A DNA stretch of 32,422 bases from positions 51,777 to 84,198 of the forward strand of contig JAHDXW010000021.1 in the NCBI GenBank assembly GCA_023383015.1. Direction: 5' to 3'. Under the pieces are notes generated by a model. The model worked only from the letters and a program-made list of their open reading frames with translations, did no database searches and was not told the DNA's origin. A program made the translations under genes and the position numbers. Positions within the stretch are counted from its first letter, which is position 1. Every line of letters begins with the position of its first letter. The stretch comes from Paracoccaceae bacterium. Lineage in GTDB: Bacteria; Pseudomonadota; Alphaproteobacteria; Rhodobacterales; Rhodobacteraceae. This document shows, piece after piece, positions 9,312 to 17,767 of this stretch.

Positions 9312-10286
9312 TTAGGGCCGCGGCGCTGCCGCCCGGCGCAGCCGGTCGTTGATCGCCCGGCCCAAACCCTTGTCGGGCACGGGCGCCACGGCTATGCAGC
9401 CGTCGGGCCCGGCCGCATCGTCGGCCTCGCGCAGGAGCTGGAAGAGGTTCGCCGCCGCCTCGGCAAGCTCGCCCGCGGGCGACAGGTTCGGCCCGGCGGG
9501 CCCCGGACCGAAGCCGATCCACGCCTCGCCCGGCCGCGGGGCGGCGGCGTCAAGGCGCAGCCGTGCGGCCGGCGCGTAATGCGAGGCCAGCTGCCCCGGT
9601 GCCTGCGGCCGGGCGGGCGCCCCGGCATCCGCGGCAGCCGGGGAGGCGGCGGCGGGCGGATGGCCGAGTACCGCCGCGATCGCCTCGGCCGGCAGCCCGC
9701 CGGGGCGCAGCAGCGTCACCCGGTCGGCCTCGACGGCAAGGATGGTCGATTCCAGCCCCACCGCGCAGGGCCCGCCGTCGATGACCGCTGCGATCCGGCC
9801 GCCGAGCCCGGCCAGCACATGCGCCGCCCGCGTCGGGCTGATCCGGCCCGAGGGGTTGGCCGAGGGCGCGGCCACCGGCCCGCCGAAGGCCGCCAGCAGC
9901 CCCTGCGCCACCGGATGGGCCGGCACCCGCAGCGCCACCGTCGGGAGCCCGGCGGTGACAAGCCCCGACAGCCCGGCCCCGGGGCGCAGCGGCAGGACGA
10001 GCGTCAGCGGCCCCGGCCAGAAGGCAGCCGCCAGCCGCCCGGCGGCGGCGGGAAACACCGCCAGCGCCACTGCCGCCGCGGCGTCGGCGACATGCACGAT
10101 CAGAGGGTTGAAGCGCGGCCGCCCCTTGGCAGCGAAGACCGCCGCGACCGCGCGGTCGTTGCGGGCATCGGCGCCGAGCCCGTAGACCGTCTCGGTGGGA
10201 AAGGCCACGAGCCCGCCCGCCGCAAGCAGCCGCGCCGCCGCGGCAAGCCCCGCCCGGTCGGGCGCCAGCACCAGAGTGTCCGCCAT
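9312..10286 (-). CDS. sua5: L-threonylcarbamoyladenylate synthase (Sua5/YrdC/TsaC family)
   Basis: Makes threonylcarbamoyl-AMP from threonine, bicarbonate and ATP, the first step of the universal t6A37 tRNA modification. At 324 residues it is the long Sua5 form: an N-terminal YrdC domain plus a C-terminal Sua5 domain. Visible motifs are PTETVYGLGAD (30-40), KGRPRFNPL (54-62), PSANPSGRISPT (141-152) and GLESTI (177-182). A Pro/Ala-rich linker (about 210-230) leads to APGQLASHYAP (229-239), the region that closes over the active site in Sua5. The ATG starts the protein at the normal family N-terminus. The 3' end converges on the RCC1 gene with only 15 bases between stops, and the 5' end is divergent from the MBL hydrolase. 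Confidence 0.93.
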   Translation of the reverse strand: MADTLVLAPDRAGLAAAARLLAAGGLVAFPTETVYGLGADARNDRAVAAVFAAKGRPRFNPLIVHVADAAAAVALAVFPAAAGRLAAAFWPGPLTLVLPLRPGAGLSGLVTAGLPTVALRVPAHPVAQGLLAAFGGPVAAPSANPSGRISPTRAAHVLAGLGGRIAAVIDGGPCAVGLESTILAVEADRVTLLRPGGLPAEAIAAVLGHPPAAASPAAADAGAPARPQAPGQLASHYAPAARLRLDAAAPRPGEAWIGFGPGPAGPNLSPAGELAEAAANLFQLLREADDAAGPDGCIAVAPVPDKGLGRAINDRLRRAAAPRP

Positions 10287-10325
10287 GCCGCACCGCTCCG
10301 CCTTGCCCCCCGGTCACGGCTGGGG

Positions 10326-10354
10326 CAGATAACGGGGGGCCCGTGCCTTGCCAA
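10326..10354 (-). promoter_or_regulatory. Candidate promoter for sua5
   Basis: On the minus strand, TTGGCA (10354-10349) and TATCTG (10331-10326) are 17 bases apart, 40 bases before the sua5 ATG. The -35 has four consensus bases and the -10 three. It lies in the 85-base region shared with the divergent MBL gene. Confidence 0.3.
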
Positions 10355-10371
10355 GCCCGCCGGAGGCCCAC

Positions 10372-11457
10372 TTGCCCGACCGCACCGCCCGCCAGAAGCC
10401 TTCCCCCCCCGCAAGCGGGGAGGCCGGCGGCGGGCTCGCCTTTCCCTGGCCGGAGGGGCCCGCCGACGGCGAGGCGACCGAGGTCGCCGCCGGCATCCTG
10501 TGGCTGCGCCTGCCGCTGCCGTTCCGCCCCAGCCACGTCAATGCCTACGCCCTGGCCGACGACGACGGCTGGACGGTCGTCGACACCGGGCTCGACAGCC
10601 GCGCCGCCCGCGCGAGCTGGGGGCGGCTTCTCGACGGCCCGCTGGCCGGGCGGCCGGTGGCGCGGGTGCTGGCCACCCACCACCACCCCGACCACATCGG
10701 GCTGGCCGGCTGGCTGATGGCCGAACGCGGCGCCGCGCTGATGACCAGCCGCACCGCCTGGCTCTACGCCCGGATGCTGACCCTCGACGTGCAGGACCGA
10801 CCGTCGCCCGAGGCGATGGCGTTCTGGCTGGCCGCCGGCATGCCGGCGGCAATGCGCGCCGCCCGCGGCGCCGAACGACCCTTCAACTTCGCCGACTGCG
10901 TGGCCCGGCTGCCGCAGGGCTTCACCCGGCTTGCCGCCGGCGACCGGCTGACGCTCGCCGGCCGGCGGTGGGAGGTGGCGACCGGCGAGGGCCACGCGCC
11001 CGAGCACCTGATCCTCTTCAGCCTCGACGACGGGCTGGTGCTGGGCGGCGACCAGCTGCTGCCCGTGATCTCGCCGAACCTCAGCGTCTACCCCACCGAG
11101 CCGGGCGCCGACCCCGTCGGCGAATGGCTCGCCTCGGCCCGCGCGCTCGCCCTGCGCGCCCGCCCCGGACATCTGGTGCTGCCCGGGCACAGGCTGCCCT
11201 ACACCGGGCTGCCCTTCCGTCTGGCGCAGCTGGTCGCCCACCACGAGGCCGCGCTCGACCGGCTGCGCGAGCACCTCGCCCAGCCGCGCACCGCCCCGGA
11301 CTGCTTCCTGCCGCTCTTCGGCCGCAGCATCGAGCCCGAGGTCTACGGCCTTGCCCTCGGCGAGGCGGTGGCGCACCTCAACCACCTGCTGCACTGCGGC
11401 GAGGCGGTCTGCCACCGCCGCGCCGACGGCGCCATCCTCTGGCGCCGCGCCGGCTGA
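10372..11457 (+). CDS. MBL-fold metallo-hydrolase (beta-lactamase-like, LACTB2 type)
   Basis: A 361-residue cytoplasmic metallo-beta-lactamase-fold hydrolase. The di-metal motif HxHxDH is H103, H105, D107 and H108 in THHHPDHIG. Further metal ligands are likely in GEGHAPEH (middle) and LGGDQLL, and the C-terminal 80 residues fit the winged-helix domain seen in LACTB2-like proteins. Substrate is unknown; relatives include glyoxalase II, RNases and thioesterase-like enzymes. The start is a TTG at 10372, picked because GGAGG lies five bases upstream; another TTG at 10348 has no such site. Near the N-terminus a GC-rich palindrome (about 10403-10423) encodes a short PSPPASGEAGG stretch that interrupts the run-up to the conserved domain. 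No linked gene suggests a pathway. Confidence 0.87.
   Translation: MPDRTARQKPSPPASGEAGGGLAFPWPEGPADGEATEVAAGILWLRLPLPFRPSHVNAYALADDDGWTVVDTGLDSRAARASWGRLLDGPLAGRPVARVLATHHHPDHIGLAGWLMAERGAALMTSRTAWLYARMLTLDVQDRPSPEAMAFWLAAGMPAAMRAARGAERPFNFADCVARLPQGFTRLAAGDRLTLAGRRWEVATGEGHAPEHLILFSLDDGLVLGGDQLLPVISPNLSVYPTEPGADPVGEWLASARALALRARPGHLVLPGHRLPYTGLPFRLAQLVAHHEAALDRLREHLAQPRTAPDCFLPLFGRSIEPEVYGLALGEAVAHLNHLLHCGEAVCHRRADGAILWRRAG
10403..10423. repeat. Short GC palindrome inside the MBL hydrolase coding region
   Basis: CCCCGC (10407-10412) and GCGGGG (10415-10420) form a perfect arm pair around AA. The arms can extend outward past one mismatch into flanking C and GG bases. It is in frame and lies ahead of the conserved domain. 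Its form resembles small dispersed palindromes common in GC-rich genomes, but only one copy was noticed here. Confidence 0.4.
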
Positions 11458-11498
11458 GCCGGACGGCCGGGCCGGGGCGGCCGCCGGCACGCACCCCC

Positions 11499-11527
11499 GT
11501 GACAGGCCCGTGCGGATCGGCTATCCG
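11499..11527 (+). promoter_or_regulatory. Candidate promoter for cytochrome oxidase subunit IV
   Basis: GTGACA (11499-11504; five of six consensus bases) and TATCCG (11522-11527; three of six) are 17 bases apart, 34 bases before the ATG at 11562. Confidence 0.38.
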
Positions 11528-11561
11528 GTCGGCCGGACACAACCGAACACGAGGCGCAGCG

Positions 11562-11696
11562 ATGGCCGAACACAAGCACGGAAGCATGGACATCCGCGCG
11601 CAGGAGCGCACCTTCGCGGGGTTCATGCGGATGATGGTCTGGGGGGCGGGCATCACCATCGCGATCCTGATCTTTCTCGCGCTCGTCAACGCCTGA
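11562..11696 (+). CDS. aa3-type cytochrome c oxidase subunit IV
   Basis: A 44-residue inner-membrane protein that matches the alphaproteobacterial subunit IV of aa3-type cytochrome c oxidase. The polar N-terminus MAEHKHGSMDIRAQERTF is followed by FAGFMRMMVW and one transmembrane helix (about 24-42). In the known Rhodobacter/Paracoccus oxidase this small subunit packs against the core, and the enzyme retains activity without it. It stands alone: the genes for core subunits I-III are not in the window, as is usual for this subunit. It has a candidate promoter of its own just upstream, with the MBL gene 104 bases before. Confidence 0.92.
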   Translation: MAEHKHGSMDIRAQERTFAGFMRMMVWGAGITIAILIFLALVNA

Positions 11697-11719
11697 CGCC
11701 GTCTCCGGGGCTCGCCGCC

Positions 11720-12340
11720 GTGCCACGCATTCCCGCGCCGCCGGTGACACGGCTTCTGCTGCTTGTGCTGCCCCTCGTGCTGGCCGCCTGCGGCGGCAAG
11801 CCGGTGTGGGCCCCCGACGAGGCGCTCGCCCGTGCCGCGCACGCCACCGGCCAGCCGCCCTCGATCACCCTCGTGACGGTCGTCAACAATGACACCGACG
11901 AGGGCGAGCACGCCGCGCTGATCATCGACGGGTCCCAGCGGGTCATCTTCGACCCCGCCGGTAGCTGGCACCACCCCCGCGCGCCCGAGCGGAACGACCT
12001 CGTCTTCGGCATCTCCGAGGCGGTGCTCGCGCACTACTACGACTACCATGCACGCCGGTCGCACCGGGTGGAACTGCAGCGAATCGCCGTCACCCGGGAG
12101 GTGGCCGACCGGGCCATCTCCCTCGCACAGGCGGCGGGCCCGGTCTCTCCCAGCTTCTGCGGCGATGCGGTGGCGCGGGTGCTGCGGGACACGCCGGGGT
12201 TCGCCTCGCTGCCCCAGACGCTCTGGCCGCGGCGGCTGGCGGCCGGCTTCGCGCGGCTGCCCGGGGTCGCCTCCGAGATCATCACCGACGACGACGACCC
12301 CTTCAACCGCGACCTTCTCGACGCCCTCCCCCCCGCCTGA
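11720..12340 (+). CDS. Conserved lipoprotein, possibly permuted papain-like
   Basis: A 206-residue lipoprotein of a kind I associate with Rhodobacteraceae, function unknown. A hydrophobic signal ends in the lipobox LAAC with C24 as the lipidated residue. The mature part holds GEHAALIIDGSQRVIFDPAG (H64 and D78) and later SPSFCGDAVARVL (C147). A His followed by an Ile/Val strand, an acidic or polar strand, and a later Cys at the start of a helix is the order seen in circularly permuted NlpC/P60 (LRAT/YiiX-like) proteins. I infer a cell-envelope cysteine hydrolase or a relic of one; this is not proven. The GTG at 11720 is favoured, but a GTG at 11744 would give a shorter signal. It is convergent with the next gene across 30 bases. 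Confidence 0.78.
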   Translation: MPRIPAPPVTRLLLLVLPLVLAACGGKPVWAPDEALARAAHATGQPPSITLVTVVNNDTDEGEHAALIIDGSQRVIFDPAGSWHHPRAPERNDLVFGISEAVLAHYYDYHARRSHRVELQRIAVTREVADRAISLAQAAGPVSPSFCGDAVARVLRDTPGFASLPQTLWPRRLAAGFARLPGVASEIITDDDDPFNRDLLDALPPA

Positions 12341-12370
12341 CCCCCGCCCAGCGGCCGTGCAGGGGCAGCG

Positions 12371-13495
12371 TCAGTCGAACGTGCCCGCGACGCGGCCGAT
12401 CAGCATGAAGGCGCGGGCGGTGCGCGTCTCGGCGAAGGCGGCAAGCTCGGCATCGCTCGACCCGGGGGCAAGGCGCGCCAGGATGCGGTCGAACTGGCGC
12501 AGGAAATGATGCGCGGCATCCCGGAAGACCGTGTCGGCGCGCATCCGCTGGGCGACGCCCGACAGGAGCTCGCGGTCGCGCACGCCGCCCAGCGCCGCGA
12601 TCTCGCGCCCGCGCACCCCATCGGCAAAGCGGCGCCACAGCTCGGGCCGGGCGCGGTCGGGCTCGAGGTCGTCCATGTAGAGCCCGTCCTGCCCCAGAAG
12701 GGTCAGCACGTCCTGCGCGGCGCGGATCAGACGGGCAAGGTCGCGATCCTGCAGGGCTGCCCGCAGCGCGCGGAAGCCCTCGTCGTCATCGGGGCTGTCG
12801 GGGAAATGCAGCGCCCGGACGACCGTCGCGGCCGGCAGCGCCGGCGCCGCAGCCTCGGCCGGGGCACCAAGTGCCAGCGCCGGCTGCTCCTCGGCAGCGG
12901 GGATGCCGGCCGCCGGCGGCGGGGCCGGCGCAGGGGCGGCATCGGGAACTGCGGCAGGATTTGCGGCGGCAGCAGCCGGGGCGGGCGCGGCGGCGCCGGG
13001 GCGAAAGGGATCGCGCCGGCTGGCGAAAGTCGCGGCCATCGCCGCGGCTTCCTCGCGCAGCGCCGGGTGGGGCAGCGGCGGCTGCACCGAGGCCGCGGCC
13101 TCGCCCGCCCGCCGGTCGGCCGCGGAGGACATCCGCGACGCGCCCGCCCCCTGCTGGGCCTGCACAAGCTGGGCATGGCGGATCGAATCGAGCGCGGCGC
13201 GCAGCTGCTCGGCCTCGGCCCTCAGCGTCCGGGCAGTGCGCGCCGACACCGCCGCCAGCCAGATCAGCGCCACCGGCAGCACCGCCGCCACGACGCCCAG
13301 AACCGCATCGCCGGCGACCGCCGCCGGCAGCCAGCCGGGACCCAGCGCCACCACCGCCACTGCCGCCAGCCACATCAGCGAAAGCAGCACCGCCACCACC
13401 TCGGCCAGCCCCGGACCGGCGGGGGCGGGCGAACGGCCGTAGACCCCCAGGTCAAGCGGCCGGTCGCGTCGCGCCTCGGCGTCGTTCTGCGGCAT
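12371..13495 (-). CDS. Hypothetical membrane protein with Ala/Pro linker
   Basis: I do not recognise a named family for these 374 residues, though proteins of this layout occur in Rhodobacterales. Two transmembrane helices (about 31-50 and 62-85) are followed by a short coiled coil rich in Arg, Glu and Gln (about 86-115). Then comes a disordered Ala/Pro-rich linker (about 160-235) and a compact, mainly helical C-terminal domain (about 240-374), probably cytoplasmic. The last domain looks like the conserved part, with RALHFPDSPDDDEGFRAL at its start and charged helices after it. The ATG is preceded by GGGAGG eight bases upstream, which decides the start against a GTG further out. It lies 54 bases downstream of greA on the same strand, so they may be cotranscribed. 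Confidence 0.75.
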   Translation of the reverse strand: MPQNDAEARRDRPLDLGVYGRSPAPAGPGLAEVVAVLLSLMWLAAVAVVALGPGWLPAAVAGDAVLGVVAAVLPVALIWLAAVSARTARTLRAEAEQLRAALDSIRHAQLVQAQQGAGASRMSSAADRRAGEAAASVQPPLPHPALREEAAAMAATFASRRDPFRPGAAAPAPAAAAANPAAVPDAAPAPAPPPAAGIPAAEEQPALALGAPAEAAAPALPAATVVRALHFPDSPDDDEGFRALRAALQDRDLARLIRAAQDVLTLLGQDGLYMDDLEPDRARPELWRRFADGVRGREIAALGGVRDRELLSGVAQRMRADTVFRDAAHHFLRQFDRILARLAPGSSDAELAAFAETRTARAFMLIGRVAGTFD

Positions 13496-13549
13496 CTGGT
13501 CCGCCTCCCGCCGTTTCCGGTCCGGGCCGGCGCCGGTCACCGGCGCAGC

Positions 13550-14020
13550 TCAGACGTAGCGGATGCTGATCACCTCGTAGCTCCGGCTGCCGCCGGGGGT
13601 GCGCACCTCGATCGTATCGCCCTCGTCGCGGCCGATCAGCGCCCGCGCCAGCGGCGAGCGGATGTTCAGACGGCCGGCGTCGATGTCCGCCTCGACCTCG
13701 CCGACGATCTGGAAGGTGCGCTCCTCATCGGTCTCGCCGTCGATCAGCGTCACCGTTGCCCCGAACTTGATCGAGCCCGACAGCCGCAGCGGATCGATGA
13801 TCTCGGCATGCGACAGGATCGCCTCGAGTTCCCGGATCCGGCCCTCGATGAAGCTCTGGCGCTCGCGCGCGGCATGGTATTCCGCGTTCTCCGACAGATC
13901 GCCGTGTGCGCGCGCCTCGGCGATGGCGCGGATCACCCCCGGACGCTCCGCGGACTTCAGCCGCTTCAGCTCCTCGTCAAGGCTGGCGAACCCGCCACGG
14001 GTCATCGGTATCTTGTCCAT
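13550..14020 (-). CDS. greA: Transcription elongation factor GreA
   Basis: Binds the RNA polymerase secondary channel and stimulates cleavage of the RNA 3' end in backtracked complexes. At 156 residues it has the standard length. The N-terminal antiparallel coiled coil (about 10-75) has the catalytic acidic tip D41 and E44 in [11 protein letters not shown]. The C-terminal FKBP-like domain (about 80-156) includes [13 protein letters not shown] and the [15 protein letters not shown] segment. The ATG gives the normal GreA N-terminus [10 protein letters not shown]. The gene is divergent from ETF-QO across 254 bases and is followed on the same strand by a membrane protein gene. Confidence 0.97.
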   Translation of the reverse strand: MDKIPMTRGGFASLDEELKRLKSAERPGVIRAIAEARAHGDLSENAEYHAARERQSFIEGRIRELEAILSHAEIIDPLRLSGSIKFGATVTLIDGETDEERTFQIVGEVEADIDAGRLNIRSPLARALIGRDEGDTIEVRTPGGSRSYEVISIRYV

Positions 14021-14182
14021 CGGTCATGTCACGCACAATGCGGGCGCATGCGGCGCCATCCTGCCGCGCTGCCCCGCGCCTCATCCCGGTCAGGCCACCT
14101 CACCCGATGGCCGCTGCGCTGGCAAGCCCCTTGCGGGCCCCCGGGCCGCCGCTTCTGCCGGCGGGCCGCAGCGGCAGGTCGG

Positions 14183-14210
14183 TTGACCCCTCTTGCCGCG
14201 CTGGTAGATA
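14183..14210 (+). promoter_or_regulatory. Candidate promoter for ETF-QO
   Basis: TTGACC (14183-14188; five of six consensus bases) and TAGATA (14205-14210; three of six) are separated by 16 bases, 64 bases before the ATG at 14275. It sits in the greA/ETF-QO divergent region (14021-14274), in which nothing else was seen. Confidence 0.42.
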
Positions 14211-14274
14211 AGCGGCCCGAACGCGATGCGCAACCGGCGTCCGCCGCGGACGCGATCACCCCGGGGGGGAAGAG

Positions 14275-15924
14275 ATGGCCGAGATTGTCCGCGAGGCGAT
14301 GGACTACGACGTGGTGATCGTCGGCGCCGGCCCGGCGGGGCTGTCGGCCGCAATCCGGCTGAAGCAGATCGACCCCGGGCTGTCGGTGGTCGTGCTCGAG
14401 AAGGGCTCGGAGGTCGGCGCGCACATCCTGTCGGGGGCAGTGCTCGACACCTCCGGGCTCGACGCGCTGATCCCCGACTGGCGCGAGCGCGACGCTCCGG
14501 TGCGCGTGCCGGTGACCGAGGACCGCTTCTACATCCTCGGCCCGGCCGGCCAGATGCGCATCCCCACAAGCCTGATGCCGCCGCTGATGAGCAACCACGG
14601 CGCCTACATCGTCTCGATGGCCAACCTCTGCCGCTGGCTTGGCCGCGAGGCCGAGGCGCTGGGGGTCGAGATCTTCGCCGGCATGTCCTGCTCGGAGCTC
14701 GTCTGGGGCGAGGACGGCCGTGTGGCCGGCGTCGTTGCCGGCGAGTTCGGCCGCGCCCCCGACGGCAGCCCGGGCCCCGCCTACGAGCCCGGGATGGAGC
14801 TGCGCGGCAAGTACGTCCTCCTCGCCGAGGGCGTCCGGGGGTCGCTGTCAAAGCAGGCGATCGCCCGCTTCGGGCTGGGAAAGGGCCGCTGCCCGCAGAA
14901 ATACGGCCTCGGGATGAAGGAGATCTGGGAGATCGCGCCCGACCGCCACCGCCCCGGCACGGTGGTGCACACCATGGGTTGGCCGCTCGGGCGCGAGGCC
15001 GGCGGCGGCGGCTTCGTCTATCACACCGAGAACAACCAGCTCTACGTCGGCTTCGTGGTCCACCTGAACTACGCCAACCCCTGGCTCTTCCCCTACATGG
15101 AGTTCCAGCGATTCAAGCACCATCCGCTGGTGGCCGACCTCCTGCAGGGCGGCAAGCGGGTCGCGTACGGCGCCCGCGCCATCACCGAGGGCGGCTGGCA
15201 GTCGCTGCCGCAGGTGGCCTTTCCCGGCGGCGCCCTGCTCGGATGCGCGGCCGGGCTTGTCAACGTGCCGCGGATCAAGGGCAACCACAACGCCATGCTG
15301 TCGGGGATCGCGGCCGCCGAGGCGGCCGCGGCGGCGGTCGCCGCCGGACGGGCGGGCGACACGCTGGATGCCTATGACCGCGCCCTGCGCGAGGGCCCCG
15401 TCGGCCGCGACCTGAGGCGCGTGCGCAACGTCAAGCCGCTGTGGTCGAAGCACGGCATGCTCGCCTCGCTTGCCTTCGGGGGGCTCGACATGTGGGTGTC
15501 CAACCTCACCGGCTGGAACCCGCTCGGCACGCAGCGCCACGGCAAGACCGACGCCGCCGCGACCGAGCCCGCAGCCCGCCACCGGCCGATCGACTACCCG
15601 AAGCCCGACGGGGTGCTGTCCTTCGACCGGCTGACCAACGTCGCCTTCTCGGGCACCAACCACGCCGAGGACCAGCCGGCGCACCTGCGGCTGGCCGACC
15701 CTGCCCTGCCGATCGCCGTCAACCTGCCGCAATATGCCGAACCCGCGCAGCGCTACTGCCCGGCCGGTGTCTACGAGGTGGTGGGCGAGGGGGCGGCGGC
15801 CCGCTTCCAGATCAACTTCCAGAACTGCGTCCACTGCAAGACCTGCGACATCAAGGATCCCAGCCAGAACATCACCTGGGTTACGCCGCAGGGTGGCGAC
15901 GGGCCGAACTACCCCAACATGTAG
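14275..15924 (+). CDS. Electron transfer flavoprotein-ubiquinone oxidoreductase (ETF-QO)
   Basis: A 549-residue membrane-associated iron-sulfur flavoprotein that passes electrons from reduced ETF (fatty acid and amino acid dehydrogenation) to ubiquinone. The FAD-binding Rossmann motif is VVIVGAGPAGLSAAIRL (about 13-29). The central region holds the ubiquinone-binding part. The C-terminal [4Fe-4S] cluster has all four ligands: C495 in YCPAGVYEV, then C518, C521 and C524 in NCVHCKTC. The protein ends in the typical GGDGPNYPNM. The start is fixed by a GGGGGGAAG purine stretch a few bases before the ATG. The etfA/etfB genes are not in the window. It is transcribed alone, with a candidate promoter 64 bases upstream, and the next gene starts 130 bases downstream. 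Confidence 0.97.
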   Translation: MAEIVREAMDYDVVIVGAGPAGLSAAIRLKQIDPGLSVVVLEKGSEVGAHILSGAVLDTSGLDALIPDWRERDAPVRVPVTEDRFYILGPAGQMRIPTSLMPPLMSNHGAYIVSMANLCRWLGREAEALGVEIFAGMSCSELVWGEDGRVAGVVAGEFGRAPDGSPGPAYEPGMELRGKYVLLAEGVRGSLSKQAIARFGLGKGRCPQKYGLGMKEIWEIAPDRHRPGTVVHTMGWPLGREAGGGGFVYHTENNQLYVGFVVHLNYANPWLFPYMEFQRFKHHPLVADLLQGGKRVAYGARAITEGGWQSLPQVAFPGGALLGCAAGLVNVPRIKGNHNAMLSGIAAAEAAAAAVAAGRAGDTLDAYDRALREGPVGRDLRRVRNVKPLWSKHGMLASLAFGGLDMWVSNLTGWNPLGTQRHGKTDAAATEPAARHRPIDYPKPDGVLSFDRLTNVAFSGTNHAEDQPAHLRLADPALPIAVNLPQYAEPAQRYCPAGVYEVVGEGAAARFQINFQNCVHCKTCDIKDPSQNITWVTPQGGDGPNYPNM

Positions 15925-15975
15925 TCACGTTCCGGCGAGCCGGCGACACCGCCGGCAGATGCGGCCGCGCGGCGA

Positions 15976-16004
15976 TTGCCAGTCCGCCGGGGCGGCACTA
16001 GGCT
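15976..16004 (+). promoter_or_regulatory. Candidate promoter for the TPR gene
   Basis: TTGCCA (15976-15981) and TAGGCT (15999-16004) are 17 bases apart, 50 bases before the TTG start at 16055. It falls in the 130-base gap after ETF-QO and could drive the TPR-ispE pair. Confidence 0.38.
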
Positions 16005-16054
16005 CGGCGCTGCGGGGCGCCCCATGCCCCGCGTCCCCCGCCGAGAGGCCGCCC

Positions 16055-17758
16055 TTGCCCGTCCGCACCCTCGCCGCCATCACCCTCGCCGTCGCCGCGC
16101 TGGCCGCCCAGCCCGTGCCTGCCGCCGCAGAGGGGCTGGCAGGCGCCTACCTGGCGGCGAGGTCGGCCAACGAGAAGGCCGACTTCCGCATCGCCGCCGA
16201 CTACTACCAGCGCGCGCTGATCCGCGACCCGGGCAATCCCGCGCTGATGGAAAGCACGATCCAGGCACTGGTGGCCCTGGGCGACTTCCGACGCGCCCAG
16301 CCGGTGGCCCGACAGATGCGCGCCGCCGGCTTCCGCAGCCAGCTGGCCGCCATCGTGCTGCTTGTCGATGCCGCCAGCCGGCGCGACTACCTGCGGGTGG
16401 CCGAGGCCGCCAGCGCCGAGGGCGAGGTCGGGCCGCTCGTCGATGCCCTCGTCACCGCCTGGTCCGAGATCGGCCTCGGCCGCATGTCCGAGGCGCTCGC
16501 AGCCCTCGATGCGCTTGCCGCCCGTCCCGGGATGGCGGGGTTCGCGGCCTACCACAAGGCGCTGGCGCTGGCCTCGGTCGGCGATTTCGAGGGTGCGGCA
16601 GGGTTGCTGTCGGGCGAGGCGGCCGGGCCGCTGCGCCTGACCAGGCGCGGCGTGATCGGCTTTGCCCAGATTCTCAGCCAACTCGAGCGGCAGGCCGACG
16701 CGCTGGAACTGCTCGACGAGGCCTTTGCCGGCGGCAGCGACCCCACGATCGCGGCGCTGCGCGTCGCGCTTTCCGCCGGACGGGCCGTTCCCTTCACCCT
16801 CGTGCGCGAGGCGACCGACGGGCTGGCCGAGGTCTTCTACACCGTCGCCCTTGCCCTGCAGGGCGAGGCGGCCGATTCCTTCACGCTCCTCTACAGCCGC
16901 ACGGCCGAGGCCCTGCGCCCCGACCATGTCGACGCCGTCCTGCTGTCGGCCCGCCTTCTCGACGGCCTGGGCCAGCCCGCACTCGCCACCGAGGCCTACA
17001 GCCGGGTTCCGCCCGACAGCCTCTCGTTCCACGCCGCCGAGATCGGCCGGGCCGAGGCGCTCTACCGCATGGGCCGGACGGATGCCGCGCTGGCCGCCCT
17101 CGGCACCCTCGCCGCCTCCCACCCTGACGAGCCGAGCGTGCACATCACCCTCGGCGACCTCCTGCGGCGGGAAGAGCGGTTCGACGAGGCCTCGCAGGCC
17201 TACGACCGGGCCGTAGCGCTGATCGGCACGCCGGTGCAGCGCCACTGGTCGCTGTTCTACGCCCGCGGCATCACCCACGAGCGCGAGAAGCGCTGGGCCC
17301 TGGCCGAGGCCGATTTCCTCACGGCGCTGGAACTCGAGCCCGACCAGCCGGACGTGCTGAACTATCTCGGCTACTCCTGGGTCGAGATGCGGCTGAACCT
17401 CGACCGGGCGCTGGCGATGATCGAGCGCGCGGCGGCGGCCGAGCCCGACAACGGCTACATCACCGATTCGCTGGCCTGGGTGCTCTACCGCCTCGGCCGC
17501 TATGTCGATGCGGTGCCGCACATGGAGCGGGCGGTGCAGCTGATGCCGACCGACCCGATCCTCAACGACCATCTCGGGGACATCTACTGGGCCGTCGGCC
17601 GGCGGGTCGAGGCGCGCTTCCAGTGGCGCCGGGCGCTCCAGTTCGAGCCAGCGGAGGACGAGGCGCCGCGCATCCGCCGCAAGCTCGAGGTCGGCCTCGA
17701 TGCCGTCCTGGCCGAGGAGGGCGAGCCGCCGCTGGCCATCTCGAGCGGCGCACCCTAG
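16055..17758 (+). CDS. Periplasmic tetratricopeptide repeat protein
   Basis: A 567-residue exported TPR protein, likely a scaffold for envelope protein complexes; its partner is unknown. A signal peptide covers about 1-25 (hydrophobic core, then PAAAEG). TPR-like helix pairs fill the rest, clearest in the last third (for example AEADFLTALELEPDQPDVLNY and the following two repeats), with degenerate repeats before. A TTG at 16055 is taken as the start because it sits at the signal peptide boundary and has GAGAGG six bases upstream; no ATG or GTG in frame is better placed. The ispE gene begins nine bases after the stop, so both are probably one transcript. A TPR protein next to ispE is, to my knowledge, recurrent in Rhodobacterales. 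Confidence 0.85.
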   Translation: MPVRTLAAITLAVAALAAQPVPAAAEGLAGAYLAARSANEKADFRIAADYYQRALIRDPGNPALMESTIQALVALGDFRRAQPVARQMRAAGFRSQLAAIVLLVDAASRRDYLRVAEAASAEGEVGPLVDALVTAWSEIGLGRMSEALAALDALAARPGMAGFAAYHKALALASVGDFEGAAGLLSGEAAGPLRLTRRGVIGFAQILSQLERQADALELLDEAFAGGSDPTIAALRVALSAGRAVPFTLVREATDGLAEVFYTVALALQGEAADSFTLLYSRTAEALRPDHVDAVLLSARLLDGLGQPALATEAYSRVPPDSLSFHAAEIGRAEALYRMGRTDAALAALGTLAASHPDEPSVHITLGDLLRREERFDEASQAYDRAVALIGTPVQRHWSLFYARGITHEREKRWALAEADFLTALELEPDQPDVLNYLGYSWVEMRLNLDRALAMIERAAAAEPDNGYITDSLAWVLYRLGRYVDAVPHMERAVQLMPTDPILNDHLGDIYWAVGRRVEARFQWRRALQFEPAEDEAPRIRRKLEVGLDAVLAEEGEPPLAISSGAP

Positions 17759-17767
17759 GGCGCGGCC

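Noticed and set aside
12506-14317. Plus-strand frame of about 600 codons opposite greA and the membrane protein
   Set aside because: GreA and the membrane protein on the other strand are well supported; this frame is Arg/Gly/His-rich without domains.
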